A stretch of 64,000 bases of DNA from Tigriopus japonicus (taxonomy: Eukaryota > Arthropoda > Copepoda > Harpacticoida > Harpacticidae): contig CM021316.1 in NCBI GenBank assembly GCA_010645155.1, positions 6,872,288 to 6,936,287 of the forward strand. The letters run 5' to 3'. Below the pieces are notes generated by a model, which saw only the letters and a program-made list of their open reading frames with translations, ran no database searches and was not told the DNA's origin. Made by a program: the position numbers and the translations under genes. Below, in pieces: positions 41,401 through 55,100 of the stretch (position 1 is the first letter of the stretch; each line of letters opens with the position of its first letter).

Positions 41401-41600
41401 CAAAAAGGGAGTTTCGACGAATAAAACTGTCAAATTAGACAAATAGAGACAAATAAAATTGCCTAACTAGACGATTAAAAGAAAAGACGAATAAAATTGC
41501 CTGCGTAGACAAAAAAAATGATAATAAGTTCCTATTGGACGAAAAACGGCTAATAGAAATCGCCATCAGACGAAAAAAGGCGAAAAAATGAATTTTATGA
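41401..41600. repeat. Degenerate repeat related to the 3725-4554 element
   Basis: Repeated GACGAATAAAATTGCC, AATTAGACAAA and GACGAAAAAAGGCG words as in the hAT-like element at 3725-4554. Clear terminal repeats were not found, so it may be a truncated copy. Confidence 0.6.
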
Positions 41601-44288
41601 ACCATCTGGAACCAAAGTTGACTGGAATCCTACCCTCATGTAAGTTGTTCCAAAACCGTGATAAATGTGTGTTAATTCGTTAATACTCAGTATTTTGACA
41701 ACAATTCTTCAAAATAATTCTTTCATAGCTTGTATCTGTTCTTGGACGTTAAAATATGTGCTCATTTGTATGATAGGTCAAATGTCTGCAAGCCTTCGTA
41801 GACATGTTTGAACCAAATCACTCGCTCATTTTACTACTATCGGGACAAGGAATTTGGCCCCAACGGAAAGAAAAAAAGTTGTCGCAAACCTGGGCCTGAC
41901 TAATCCATTGTGAGGTAATAACTGATCGAGTTATCATGTCTGGTTAATTTTCAAAGGTAGAAGTTGTTCGAAAGTGGAAACCTCACCTCTAATATCCCCA
42001 ATCTATCAAATATCTTTTCTCTTGTTTTGACTGAAGGAAAATTAAGCCAAAAAAGCGTTCAAAAGACAAGAAGACATTTATTTTTGCAAAAAATGAGAAT
42101 GAAGACTTTGGATAAAACTTTGGAAGCTCATAAATACTTTTACCAAAATGGCTTAGCCAAAGAAGGGGGGGGGATCTTGATAAAGGATCAGGAATATTGG
42201 GTGCGTAAATCAAAAAGCTTTCATAGGAAGGTCCAAAAAGTTTTCCCTCTTTTGGCTCATTGGCTTGAAGCTTAGTACTGTGAGAAATATGGTACACACT
42301 TTTAGGGAACACTTTTTGCACTCATGGTATGACCAAGACAAAGATGTAATATTTCATCCAGTGCCTTCTTCCATCCAAAGTTTGAACTCAAGATGGAAAA
42401 GTAAAGATGTTCTTTTTGGCTTCAGGGCTGCAGACAAGCTGAGAGAAGGCTAGTTGTCAGATTTGTCTTCAAAAACTGCAATAATTCAAGAATCGCTAAT
42501 CCTTGGTTTATTAACACACCGAAACACAAGAATGAAGATGCAAACACATGATGCATATAATGTGTGCACATACTAAGTATGCACATGTTGACATTATGCA
42601 AATGAAAGTTCATAAGTTTTTATGACAGAGTTAACTAATTTTTGAATAAGAAAGTATAATTTTACACCCACTAGAGTATCTATTTAGGTTAAACATAGAG
42701 AAAAATCTATGGCAGACGCACATATAAATTTAGTACGGGCAACCCTGATTGACTCTGTTCACCTAGCTTGGTCATCTTTTTCATGGTTTTCATACACATT
42801 GAGCGTCCCAGGTTGGCACATCTTGGTTAGAGCGAGAGAGCAAGAGTATTTGTTCTCGGAATCATTCCTCATCTATGTAGGGACCAAAGCTGATGTGAGT
42901 GTGAGTGTGCCTATGTCCAAAACCGGAAGAAGTTGGGTCTTAGGATTTGAGCAAACTGGGGAACCTATCGCTCGATCCAACATGCTTCCTGTCCGGAGAT
43001 CGCTTTGCCCGCCAAAGTCTCCAGTTTGGCAGGACAAAGGCAAGTCTGGAAGATGGACGGCCTTCGACGACAAACAAACCAACAGGAACTACCTCGCTCA
43101 ATAAAAGATCTGATAATAGGCTTAGCCTCAAAAATTCTACTAAAGTAAAGTGCTTGCTATTTACAAGACCAAAGATTTGTTTAAAAGACTGTTATCCTCA
43201 TAGTTGTTGATTAACTCAAAAGGACCTTCGCCGAAGTAATCTTTTTGCCGACAAAGAGCTAAAATTCACTATGAAAGTAAATGAGAAATAGGTATGATTT
43301 TTTCGCATTTCTTTGATGTTTGGACCACCAAAAAGTTGGCATGGCACCAAAAAAGACAAATTTGGACAATTCTTGATCAGGAGTAAGATTTCTACACAGA
43401 GAGCTACTATTGGATCAGCTACTGTACTCTCCATAGGGAGATTGAAAATTGGAAAATCAAAAACAAATTCCTCCTCATACTTAATTACTTTGAAGCAATT
43501 TTATGTGAAATGATAGATTGTAGTTTCGTGATTCTGATTTAATGCTAGCGTGAAATTTAAACCCTTTTCTCATATTGTTCTGCTCTGTCGAAAGGACATA
43601 AAGAAGGTACGAACTTGGATTGTTCCTTTTTGAGTGGTTTTATCCATTTAATTTTTGGCACAGCCTGATAACCTTCTCTAGGCGAAAGCTGCCGAACAAA
43701 TTCACTTGATCGAAATCTTTCGAGCCCATCTAAGCGCAACTGACATGGGCAATTACGAACCCTTCTAGAATGGAATCCTCCCTGCTTTGTGTACTATGTG
43801 CAAGAAGACGATTCAATCTATTTTTATTACTTGGGACATATAACATTGTGAGGAGTACTTTGAGAAGGCATTCGGGCTTGATATCTAATCTGGGTCCCAT
43901 TTCAGTGAAAGAGGACCTTCAAAAAAAGTTTGATGTTGATGTTGAACTTTTTCTTTGGAGATGTACTCCAGAGGTTCCTTCCCTTTGGAAATAAATTGTT
44001 ATCGCCATATATTGTTGTCATCTCTTTTTGCATATCGCTCTCAAACGTAGAAGAATGATGGCATTTTGTCAACAGATACGACTATCAGTTTTCTGTATTT
44101 GAATTGGCAATGAAGCAAAAACAGGGGCAGAATCTCTGGCCTTTGTTTGGACAATTCTTTTGGTCAGTATTCTTCAAAAGATGGACCTACTTGACTGTGT
44201 CGCCCTCTTTTGTCCGTTAAATTAACGCCCTTTCCAGGAAAAGTCCTTTGCCAATACAGTGTACAGTACGAGGCCGATACACGAGATT
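41601..44288. other. No gene recognised
   Basis: Several frames of 60-130 codons exist on both strands (for example 41964-42275 and 42709-43104 plus), but none has a recognisable motif, signal peptide or splice context. The phrase CTTGATCGAAATCTTTCGAGCC near 43707 has a relative near 53425, a possible dispersed repeat. Confidence 0.4.
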
Positions 44289-44326
44289 GGTGGTGGTGGT
44301 GGTGGTGGCGTCGTCGTCGTCGTCGT
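44289..44326. repeat. (GGT)n(CGT)n microsatellite
   Basis: About seven GGT units run directly into about six CGT units. Confidence 0.95.
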
Positions 44327-46042
44327 GAGAATACTTAACAAGACCAAGCCATACCATACCAGACTCCAACGAGACAGGGCCTTAAAGCCAGGAGATAAAT
44401 TTCGAGTTATATTCCTTTTTGTTCATCCTTTCTCGTCCTTTAGTGGGTCGAGCTCGTCCTCAAGGAACCTCGAGGACGAGGTCGGTACATGGACGAACAA
44501 GCACCGTGGAAAGGGCTGAAAAAAGGAGAACAAGAAGGGAAAGAAAGAAAGAAAGAAAGATCTGCTCTAAATTCTTCGCTTTCTTCTGCCTCTTCATATG
44601 TGACGCTTTCTAATGAATATTGGGGATGATGAGGTTGATTTTGATCACGAAGTTCTGATTTTGGCAGTTCTGATCCCTCAACTACTAACAGTACTAGTGT
44701 CTCACCCAATGGGCATTCCCATTCGTTGATTATGTATTGAAAGGAAAGTGAATCAAACACAGTCGCAAAGCAAAAGTTCATAACTTTTGGTGCATTATGT
44801 TTCTTTTTCTTTCGCGCTATCATCAAAGAATCTGACAATATCAAGGAAGTGGAATGAAGAGGCTAAATGGGAAATTCAATATTCCCGTTTCTCAAACATG
44901 CCCCACACACCCTCTACATTAAAGTGCTCTCCTCTACATGGTTCATGTCAACATCAATTTACAAATTACGTATAGGATTGCTTTTTGCCCTTTTGTTGGC
45001 CACCATATTACGTTGACACAAAATGGAAATGAAGTTTAAAATCTTTATAATCGTAAATAAATCGTCATAGAGCGTTCTGAGAATATGATATCTGCGCTCA
45101 AACTATTTTGTAGGTATTCATTTTCATAATATAATTCCTGAGATGCAGAATATAACAGAATCAACATTTTTTGAATGAAAAGATTACATTCAAAAGCAGC
45201 AACTACTCTTAAAAGAATGGGTTGGCTTGACTCAATCCACAATAAGCATTTCAATGGAAGGAAGTCAAAGTTTTTATTTGCAAAACAACCTGTATGAATC
45301 CAAAACCGTTTAACTGGCCTAAAATTAGCCTAACGATTTCGCTGAGTAACGATGACTTAAAGTAAAGTCTGCCCTAACTGTGCAAACGTCATGTGCAGTA
45401 AAATACGAAAGTGACTGCGTTTTCTTACAAAAAAAGTTGAAGGAAAGGCTTCGATAAAACAAACAAGATGTAATGCAATGAAAAGATCTTCCAAGTTGGC
45501 TAATCAGCAAGAATGATTTGGGTGTGTTTGGGATTCGGTTCTTAGGTTGAAAGGGCGACTTGATCAACTTACACCAAAACCAAACTACCAAAACTTGGTC
45601 TGGTTTATAAAATTGAAAACAAGTAATTTAAGCATCGTCTCCCAATTGGTTGAGCAAATAGAGCAGGTCAGCGAGAGCAAGACTTTCCAAGGGCCTTTGT
45701 TGAGTTAGATTGCGCTTTCTGTTTAATTAGCGCAAGTAATTCTGTACCCAATGTCAGGTCTTGGTCTGAAGTGCAAGCTCTGATATGGGACAGGCTCTGA
45801 CAGATAAATCGGGACGGTCTTTAGACGGCAATAATTCAGGAATGGGTAAGAATTTCGCTTTGAAACTTTCAGGATATATTTTCCAGACAATTATCAGCAA
45901 TTTTTATTGTATGTGTCTGCTACTCATAGTAATAACTCTCTTCATACGGCCTCTGAAGGCTTGGACGGTCCTAGCGACCTCTGCGACGACTCCAGATTGG
46001 AACGATACAGAGTACGGAGAAGGTTTGAAATGGTATGATATT
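44327..46042. other. No gene recognised
   Basis: Contains GCTCGTCCTCAAGGAACCTCGAGGACGAG (a 10-11-bp arm hairpin, 44450-44480; shown as description of the palindrome only) and a (GAAA)n run near 44537-44560. A plus frame at 45785-46060 has one hydrophobic segment but no recognised family. Confidence 0.4.
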
Positions 46043-46127
46043 AGGCCGGCCGGTTGTTGAGTTAGTTTTGAGGTATAGTAGCCTCTACCAAACTTCAAAA
46101 CTACCTCAAGACTCAAGAACCGACCTT
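46043..46127. mobile_element. Short MITE-like hairpin
   Basis: About 85 bp with inverted ends CCGGTTGTTGAG and (inverted) CGGTTCTTGAG, plus inner GTTTTGAGG and CCTCAAGAC-like words, flanked by TTA on both sides. The ends resemble those of the larger element at 62436-62942. A 3-bp TTA duplication would suit a PIF/Harbinger-type origin, but this is weak. Confidence 0.45.
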
Positions 46128-48550
46128 ATATGGTGCTAAACGTCTTCAGAAGAAGAGAAATCAAGAAATCATGACATTACATGAAAGCTCTCCGAGGCAC
46201 AGTTTCAAGGTCAATTTTGGTGATTGGAGAGTCTCAACTTGCCGTTTGGGCGTACATCCAAATACTAATCAATCTAGGTATGTTGGAATGACACGGCCTC
46301 ATGTCTCCGTGCTCGGGTTCCTAAGTTTTGTTTTATAGTATTTTGCCCCCTTCACCCCACATGTACAAACTTCCCAGAGTTGAGAACCTTAATTTTCAAT
46401 TTCTGTAAACTTGAGCCGACATCGAGTCTAAAATATCTGAAAGAAAAGCAGAATTCTATTACTTACTCTTCATGTTATGAATACCCCATTGTAGATCATC
46501 AAGGAAAGTTACTTTGCTTTGAATGAATGGGTGCCAGGGAACAAGAAAAATGACCCTAGAAAATTTGTTGAAGCACGAAAAAGACTGGGGAAGCAAGCGT
46601 GATTTCGTCGCCGTAAATCACCGAAAAGGGTCCCTAAGCATAAACTTCTACGCTCCACGGAAGGGAAATACTCGTGAGGACTCACTCTAGGCGGCAAAAA
46701 GAAATCCATGGGACTGGAACTCATTCGTAAATGGTCATCCCGATCCAAGAAGGAGCAAGGAAGAGGCAGGCAAGGATGTTGTGTCATGAACAAATCCGAG
46801 GAGTTTAGCATAACAACAACGAGTTCTGGACGTTGGTGTAGAAGCAGGAGTAGCAATACACTGTGCAAGAAAAGAATAAAGATTATAATAAGAACATGAA
46901 GAATAGCGAGGTTTTGTAGAACTTGACGTGCAAGTAGAACGCTAGAAAAGAATGCAATATTCCGAGAAGTCTGAAACGAGGGGGTTGACACAAACCGCCG
47001 AAAAGCAGGCCAACACACATGAGCTCTTTCATCTCCGACCAATTGAGACTTCTTTCGTTCCATGTGTGGAACAAAAACAATTGGCACATCCTTTCGGTTT
47101 CGGTATGTTGGAAATCGTCATCATGGAATAACAAACTGGTCCAAGGGTTGGTAGCTCAACTCGCCTCCACGTACATTGTCCTCGTTTTAGGCCTGGAACG
47201 GAGAACACAAGTCCCCCCACGGCTGCAAACTGTGGAAATGGATGAAGAAGGACGGGAAACGAAACGAACGGATGGACGGAAGGCACGGCGATTGGCGAAT
47301 GGAGGGTGTGTGGATGGATCGAAAGATGGATAGAAAGATAGATAGATGGATGGGTGGGTGGGTGGGTTCCAACAGTGACAATCCTTGGAACAACGATCAA
47401 AGGTTATCAGGGCCAGAGGGCCAAAAGTGTGAAAAGGGACGACAAAAACCGATCACTTTGATTCCGAGGTTCGCATCAATCCTGAAGTTGCGTGAAGAAT
47501 GACAGAAAGACCTCTTGGCATCACAAAAGGTCGTAGACGGCCCTCATGAAAAGAGGGACGGATGGTCTTGATGTCAGAAAACAACACCGTGAATGATCTC
47601 TCAAGCAGATTGACGGTGTTACTTTCACAAAAGCCTGTTCTAAACAATTTCATTCCAACCAATAACATGAGGATGGATTTTCCCTGGAGCCTCTCACAGG
47701 CAACATCATGGGTTAGGACGGCTTGTCATTGCTGAGCCCCCTAATTTGTTTATCGCTTTTAGTTTTCAGCTTGATTCAAACGCTCACACCTTCAGATGGT
47801 CTCGTGAGTGAGGAAAAAAAAATAAGACACTTATTTGTCCCGAGCAGTATCAGCTGTAATTCTTTCCATTGGATGTGCATCCGGAGACAGGAGGCAGTTC
47901 CAAGTTCCAAGTTCCCAACAAAGCTCTTCCGTGAACGCACTGCTGAATGTAGTTTTTAGACTCCTCTTGTGAAACTGGTACAGTAGTTCCACATGTATCA
48001 ACTTCCACGAGTTTCCATCAATGCTCATTCACATCGTGTCAAAGAGAGAAGAGAGAGTGGGACAAAGTTTCCCAACGAGTTTAGGAACATTTCTTACATC
48101 GTAGAAGCGTAATCAATGAATGAATGAATGGCTGACTAGCAAGCCACATGACTAAAAAGACGGTTTACATGGAGTGCTTGAGAACTTCGGTCGGAGGAGA
48201 CAGCTTTGTTAGTGAAGCTATGAATGGGAAGTGGAACAACGTCCGTTGGGGGCGTGACAAAAGTACCGAGGTCCTTTCATTGATCTTTTCTTTACTATTG
48301 GCATCATGCCGTGAACTGATGGTTCTTTTGCATTGCTTCACAAGGCAAATGTATGAAGGTGCGACGAGGAATGAAAAGAGAGCTTCTTTGACAACTTTGC
48401 ACATGAACGAGGTGACTTTTTATGAATTAATCAGCACTATTCACACGTGTAACCACGCCTTCCAACGCTTAAAGTTACAAGTCATTGATCGAATGCATTA
48501 TGGTCTTCAAATTTACCCGTTTTACCTTGTCCACATGCTTTTCAGATTAA
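46128..48550. other. No gene recognised
   Basis: A (GATA/GATG/GGTG)n simple repeat lies at 47322-47368. The 192-codon minus frame at 46509-47087 is Ser/Leu/Phe/Arg-rich with no domain and is probably chance. The 136-codon plus frame at 48148-48558 also shows no recognised motif. Confidence 0.4.
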
Positions 48551-48558
48551 GTCATTAG

Positions 48559-49172
48559 TAGGGCTCGGATAAAATTGCAAGATGCTACTTGTATCAAAAA
48601 TTGCAACTTTTGGCCATTTTGCTCAAATATTGCTACTTTTCGATTTTTTCGCAACAAACAGCAACTTGTCGCATTTTTGTCTCGATCACTTAAATTCTGC
48701 GGGCAATAATTCGAATTATATATTTTACACGCGCTGTCATACGAGCTTTTCAAGAAATTGATAGTTTTTAAATTCTAGAATAATAATTGTGTTCAGCAAA
48801 ACTTTATTCTTAAGGATGCCAAAGGTTTGAAAAAAGACAAACTCACTGTTACAAAATTGTCCAGAAATGAGACATATTTGGCCAAATTTGACGATCTGAC
48901 GTCAAAAAGTGACATTTTAAGGTCAGATAACAGTACCTTTTAAGCTGTCGAATTGAATGCAACAATTCAACAAAAAAAATTGCAACTTTAGGACCAAAAA
49001 ACCTGCAACTTTTAGCTAAAAGCTGCTCCTTTAATCCAAAAAAGTGCAACTTTTAGGCAAAAAATTGCAGCTTTTAGCCAAAAAATATGCAACTTTAACC
49101 CAAAAAAGCAACTTCTAACCAAAAACCCTGCAAATTATAGTCAAAAATTCCTGCAAATTTATCCGAGCCCTA
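48559..49172. mobile_element. hAT-like non-autonomous element with GCAACTTTT arrays
   Basis: The termini are TAGGGCTCGGATAAAATTGCA and, inverted, TAGGGCTCGGATAAATTTGCA (each shown in part). The flanks GTCATTAG (48551-48558) and GTTATCAG (49173-49180) match at 6 of 8 positions. The interior consists of degenerate 20-25-bp units such as TGCAACTTTTAGCCAAAAA, denser towards the right end. No transposase. Confidence 0.75.
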
Positions 49173-49180
49173 GTTATCAG

Positions 49181-52100
49181 TTTTCGTGAAATTCAATTGG
49201 ATGTGAGGGGTAGCAAACACCCTCTTACGTGTGTAGGATTAGTTGAAAAGTTTCCAAAAAATAAATATTCTGTACGTATCCCAATTCAATGTTGCAAATG
49301 TCAGCAAAGTATCGCAATGTGCTGAATATATCCGTCTTTCAAGTTGCCAATTGGTGGTTAAAACAAAGTTTTTTCTATAAACAAAGCCCTAAAAGTAGTG
49401 TATGAGTTTTGCAGGAAAAAAAAAGAAAAAAAATATAGATCTCCTTTGCCACTTTCATGTACTTGCCAAGAGTCTTACGATGACGTGACTTTCATCAAAC
49501 CTCAGCTGTGTTCCTTGTCAGGCTTTCACAAAGAAAATGGCAAGCAATTGTCGAAATCAATTTATTACCTACCAACAACAAAGCCAGTGATTTATATAGA
49601 GAAACCAGCAAGAAGTTGATTGGGTAGGGTGGTTCCAATCTTCAGGTGGAACCAACCATCACGACCAAAGATCTTCTGATTTATTTAATGAGATTCTTTG
49701 ACCATGCATTAAGACTGAATTCAATCACGAGTAATGCCACGTTTCTCCCGTAATGCCACTTCTTCCAATAACACTTGCTGGCAACTAACGACTACTTTTG
49801 CGCTACCGGAAGTAAAAAAGTGTGTCCGATCTTGAATCCAAATATCGTGGGATTTCCTCATTCAACATTCCTTCAATACATCTTGAAATTTTCATGAACA
49901 AACAATGTTTTTTCTTTAAAATGCAATCAAATGTCAGTTGTTAATCTTTGCTTATGATGCCATCGAATATTCATGACTTGATATTGCGCATCCAATTGGG
50001 TTCATTTGGCCACGATTGGATCCAAATGAAAAAATTCTTACTTCTTCTTTCATTCTCTTTCTCTGGTCTCCATAGAGTATTTCATAGGGCTGAGTTCATC
50101 TTTCCACGTAACAAAACGTTGTTCCAGTGATGCTGTAGCCTTACTGCAGTTCAAATTGTTCCACAGCGCTTGAACGAATCTCGTCGTCTTGCGGATTTCA
50201 AGCTTTTTTGTAAAACAAAGATAAGGCATGTAGCATAAAACCGATTCACAATTCAACCACCACCTGTTTTATCAGACTCAATCAAGTAAGTGGCCTCTTA
50301 AGGGAAAGAACTCAGTCTTGGATTTCAAAGTCTCCACTGGTGCAAACTTTAGCTATGTACGTTCCATTCTTTGCTACGATCGTAAGCACCGTTGCGTAGT
50401 GGGCGGGACTAGCAATATTGTGGAAAAGGACAACAGAACCTAAGCATCAGACGCAGAAAATGAATTATTCATTGAGCTACCCCAAGCGAATGAAGGTGGT
50501 TTCGAGCATCTCGTCACTCTTTTTAGCCACATTGTATTGTGTCTACTTGCTTCCTTTCTGGCAATCTAGATCTGGAGCTTTAGAAGAAATCAAGTATCAA
50601 CCCAAGACAAAATGGGATAGGGTGAAATCGACGAAAGGAAAAAGAATGCATTGAGTGAGTTCTCTTCGGACGACAAAACATGATCTTGGATGCGGTAGGG
50701 TCGACCGTTAGTTTTTGGGAATATCGAGAGCTTTCCAGGACAATGTGACTGCTTTGGCACGTTCTATGGGGGTTCCAAAAGACAGGGACTCGACGAGTGG
50801 AAATCGTTCGTCAAAGAATGAATTGAAATTGTCAAGCATGGTTCCTAAGGCAACCTGACTTTTCGGGGTTTGTCTAATCGTGGTGGTGTGAGCAATATAC
50901 TTTTATTTGACACTCTAACTTGAAATGTAGCAAACTGACTGATAAAGGCTTCCTTTCGCCATCAGGTTTGGTGGGTTGAGCCTCATTCGAATCATCAAGG
51001 AATCAATGCCAAAGTCGTTCCCGTTGGAAATGACAAGCTCCAAACGACCACAGGATAGGAGTGGATAAATTGGTCGAATCAAGAGCTAAATGGTTCGGGA
51101 GCTCAGCCAAAACCTCAACCACTATTGGGAAGGCCGACCCCTTGAGTTCTTTTTTGTATTCAATCCAATTGAACATATGTTCTTGGCTGGGAAGCCAGAT
51201 TTGCAGGTAGTAAAACCCAGTGGAAAAACATTTCGGACCGAATCGCGGCAAAACGATACGAAATGGAAAAACCTGTCCCAGATATCTAACATCGATACAG
51301 ATTGGTTTGTGAAATCATCTAAAACCTGTTATTTAACGATTTGATCATGTCCAAATAAAGAGGAATTGAGGGACAGAATCCGTTTGGTATTATCTAAGGA
51401 GGGATCATTAAAAAACTTTTGTTGGTAAAACACGCAAAAATTAAGTTTCCACGCAACCTCTCATTTACATATCCTTTAAGCCATTTTTTCGCCAGAACTG
51501 TCTCACTAACGGAACTTCAAGGAAAAATATAGTATTTAGGTACAAAGACAAAACTTCAATCACTATCTTTGTTGTTCGTAGCTTTTGGATTCCCTTAACC
51601 GGTAAAGATGCAATTCTGGTTGGAAAGTAAAGCCATCCGTCGTAAGGCACAGTAGACTCTTCAATCCTCAACGTTTTTCTTAGTCTTGAAGCAAAGAAAA
51701 AGAAGAAAAGAAAAGAAGCAAAGTTCTTTTGATGAAAGTAAGAATACTAATCATACCTCTCATATTTATTAAGTTTCCAAGAGTTTAGTTTACCGACTTC
51801 TTACTTTTGCTTATCCTGGATTTCCTTTCCAACTGATACACCATTTTTTACTAAGGTGTATGTCCCTGGCATGATTAAACTAAAACGAAAGTAAAATGCA
51901 CAAATGAAAAAGGATGCTTGCCTTCTTTATTCCAAAACCAATAAAAAGGCAAGAAAGAAGATTCTACTTTGCTTTGCTTTTACGCTAGAATTTTACCTTA
52001 AGTCCATTTAAATCTAAAATAAGCAAGACAGTTTCTGAAAAAGGATCTTTACCAATTGCCAGTGTTCATTACACACAACATTTTGGAACTCCAGTTAAGA

Positions 52101-55100
52101 TTAACGAATGGTGAACGCTTGTCGCGAAGATAATTATTTTGTTCATTAAAATAAAGTTTGGGATAGTTACTTAGAGAGTAAATGTTTTGCTGCAAATTGG
52201 TACCTATAAAACGTGTTGACTTCGATCTGACAACGTTACCAATAGTTTTGCATTTGGGTTGAATGAAATTAGTTTTCAATGTTTTAGTCTTTGAAATTTT
52301 GATTTTTTTCGGCAAGTTTTGTTTGTCGTCACCATCTGGAAAGCTATTTTCCTATTAGGATTCAAAAATCATGCTCGAATTACCAGCCCGATTAAATTCT
52401 CTTGCGTTAGAAAAACTGAAGAAAATTAATTAGCACGGACGAAAGTAACAAGGACAAGCTTTCTCTCAATAAGAAAGGTTTGATTGCTAGTGATCTTCGA
52501 GATCTTGGCATCGGACTTTCCAAATCATTTAGTACTCATGGTTTGTGCCAGATCAGAAGGTTGAAAAATTATCCAATTCTCTTCTTTCTCGGTTCCCTCA
52601 ATCCTCCTGCCAATGGCAACACAACAGATTGGTCGATCATGTGATTTGGACGGCTCCTTCTTATCAATGCATGATGTTCTTGGATCATTATTTCGAGAGA
52701 GGGATAGCGATCTATTTGTAACAAAGAACATGTCCTGGCAATGCAATGACGATCATATATCACATAATACTTGATGTACCGTAGTTTGGATGACAATGAT
52801 CTTTCCCGGCAAATCCGCAATTTGTTAGCATTCAAAACATTTTCAGATAATAAAGCCCTCAAGGTATTTGACACATCTTTTCTCCGACATCCATTTTCTC
52901 CTCGTAAACAGCCAAAGAACAGGAGCTTGAATCATCTTAGCCTGCATTATGGAAATGTATTCTTCCTGTCTGCCAAAAAGGGTCAGGCAGGGTTGTCCTC
53001 CATGCATCCATAAAAATAAACATCCATTAGATCCACGTACTAGTCGGCTCCGATTAGAATATGATTGGAATAATCAGAGTGATGAGCGTTGCCATTGTCC
53101 ATAAGAACCCTCTCCAAGCGTGCTCCAGTTTGGGGACCGTGCTCAGGAACATATTCGTGAATGGAGGAACACCCTCTCCTCTCCTGTTCTGTTCTGGAGG
53201 TATTTATGCTCTCCGTGAAGACCACAAGTAACCAGGAAGAAAGGAAGGAAGGACGGAAGGATTAGTCCAGACTTCTTCATCCGATTAAGGTACCAGTAGG
53301 TCTGCATCCGTATGATGAGGCATTGGCGTGCCTCGTTACCTCGTTATTTTGAGAAGGCTGGCTGCCTTCGATCAAGGCTCAAATCGATTCGAAGTGGCTC
53401 CCCTGTGGCTCTCCACAATATCCCTTGATTGAAATCTTTCAATTTTTCGAGCCCGTTTAGATCCAACAATGGGAGGTGGAAGAGATGAAGAAAGGGTTAA
53501 GTAGATGTGATTTTGAAAAGCTCGACAGTGGCTTCGCATTGTCAGTAACTGGGGACGGTGGGGGAAGTACCTACCGGTGGTAGTTCCACTGAGAAGCATA
53601 GGCTCCCCAAAAGGGGGTTTTCAAATGAATCTCGTTTTATTGGAACCCACCACTTCATTGTGGGATGAATCGAGCGTCCCTCGTCAGGTTGGAGGAGATC
53701 GAAGCGCCCTCTGATAGGCATGCCCGGACGGGACTGGAGCCCGACCCGAAATGCCTATCGGGTCAAACGTCTTCTCCACTTTTATTTACGCATTTGAAAA
53801 TATGCACGATTTAAAAATAAGGCAAACAAAATCCCTCTTAATTAGCTGTAGTCTCGAAGTGGTTGCAAGACTCATTTTTTGCACTGATTGAGTGCCCATT
53901 AAGTCATTCTGTCGCGTTCACAGCTTGACAATTTTGTTTAGGGAAAATTCGAACAAAATTTTCTAGTAAGTGTTTCAGAAAGTAGGCACAAAGCAAAAGA
54001 AACTTGCCCACATTCTGATTAAGCTCAAACCGAAATCAGACCTAAACCAGCCCAACTCAAGCCAAATGGGGACATTATTTGCCCGTTACATCGCTACTCG
54101 CCGACGACATCTTTTCAATTTGACGTGTTCTTCCTGTCTTGGGTCAACATCTGGGGTTTTCCGCTCGCTGATCCATGATAAGAACAACAGAATCACTTCT
54201 ACTCAAGCCAACAAAAGTGACGGAGAATACATCCCGGGACACTGACAAACGAACGAGCGAACAACTCATCATCATGATGCAAGTTTTTATAAGGACTCAA
54301 GCGTTTAACACTGCACTGGCGAACATAGAGCTTTCGACAACCTCCTTTGATATTTCGTTCTCGTCAACGCGGTTTCTTCTTCGTCTTCTTGTTCGAGTTC
54401 TGGTCCCACTTCTACTTCGGTGGTGGTTCCTAAAGTCGGCACAAATGGCTCAGCCTCCTTCTTATTTCTTGGACCACCATCATTTCCTGTGGAACCATTC
54501 TGGCTGGTTCTGGCTTGGCACACGACCTTCCCTCTCCTCACAAGAGATGCTCAATTCCGGTACCTTTTCTGCAGAAGGTGGGATGATTGCGCAAGTAGAC
54601 TCTTTCGGTCCATTTGACACACGGAGAAAAAAAAGACCCTTTAATTGAATATGGCCCCTTGATATCGTTTGACCAGATTCGCACTTACCCTGGGCGTGAT
54701 TGGGAGTGACGCATCAGATCAGAAGGTTCATTAACGATCGATCCTCGAGCACTTCAGCTAAAGAGATGCAACTTTTGACACCTTTTTCTCCCACCTCAAG
54801 GTCTCCGCATTCTTTTGGCACGATGGACGTGGGTGGGCCAGTGACCGAGCGCGCTATTGGGACAGCTTAACTCACCACAAGAGTGTAGCTTAAGAGGGCC
54901 CTTAACGCCATACAAGGATTTTAATCCTATTAACTGGGCATTTTTGCTGGCTTAATCCGCCTATTTACACGGCCACAATTGGCGAGATAGGAAGTCGTGG
55001 TGGTAGTGGAACTGGTAGCCGTTGAGTTGCCAAACCTCTAGTAATCTGGAGCAGTCTGAATACGCGGCCGCGTAAAAGTGAAAGAAGTGTCACCAAGGAA

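Noticed and set aside
46509..47087. 192-codon minus-strand frame
   Set aside because: Low-complexity Leu/Ser/Phe/Arg composition, no splice context and no recognisable motif; likely chance in non-coding DNA.
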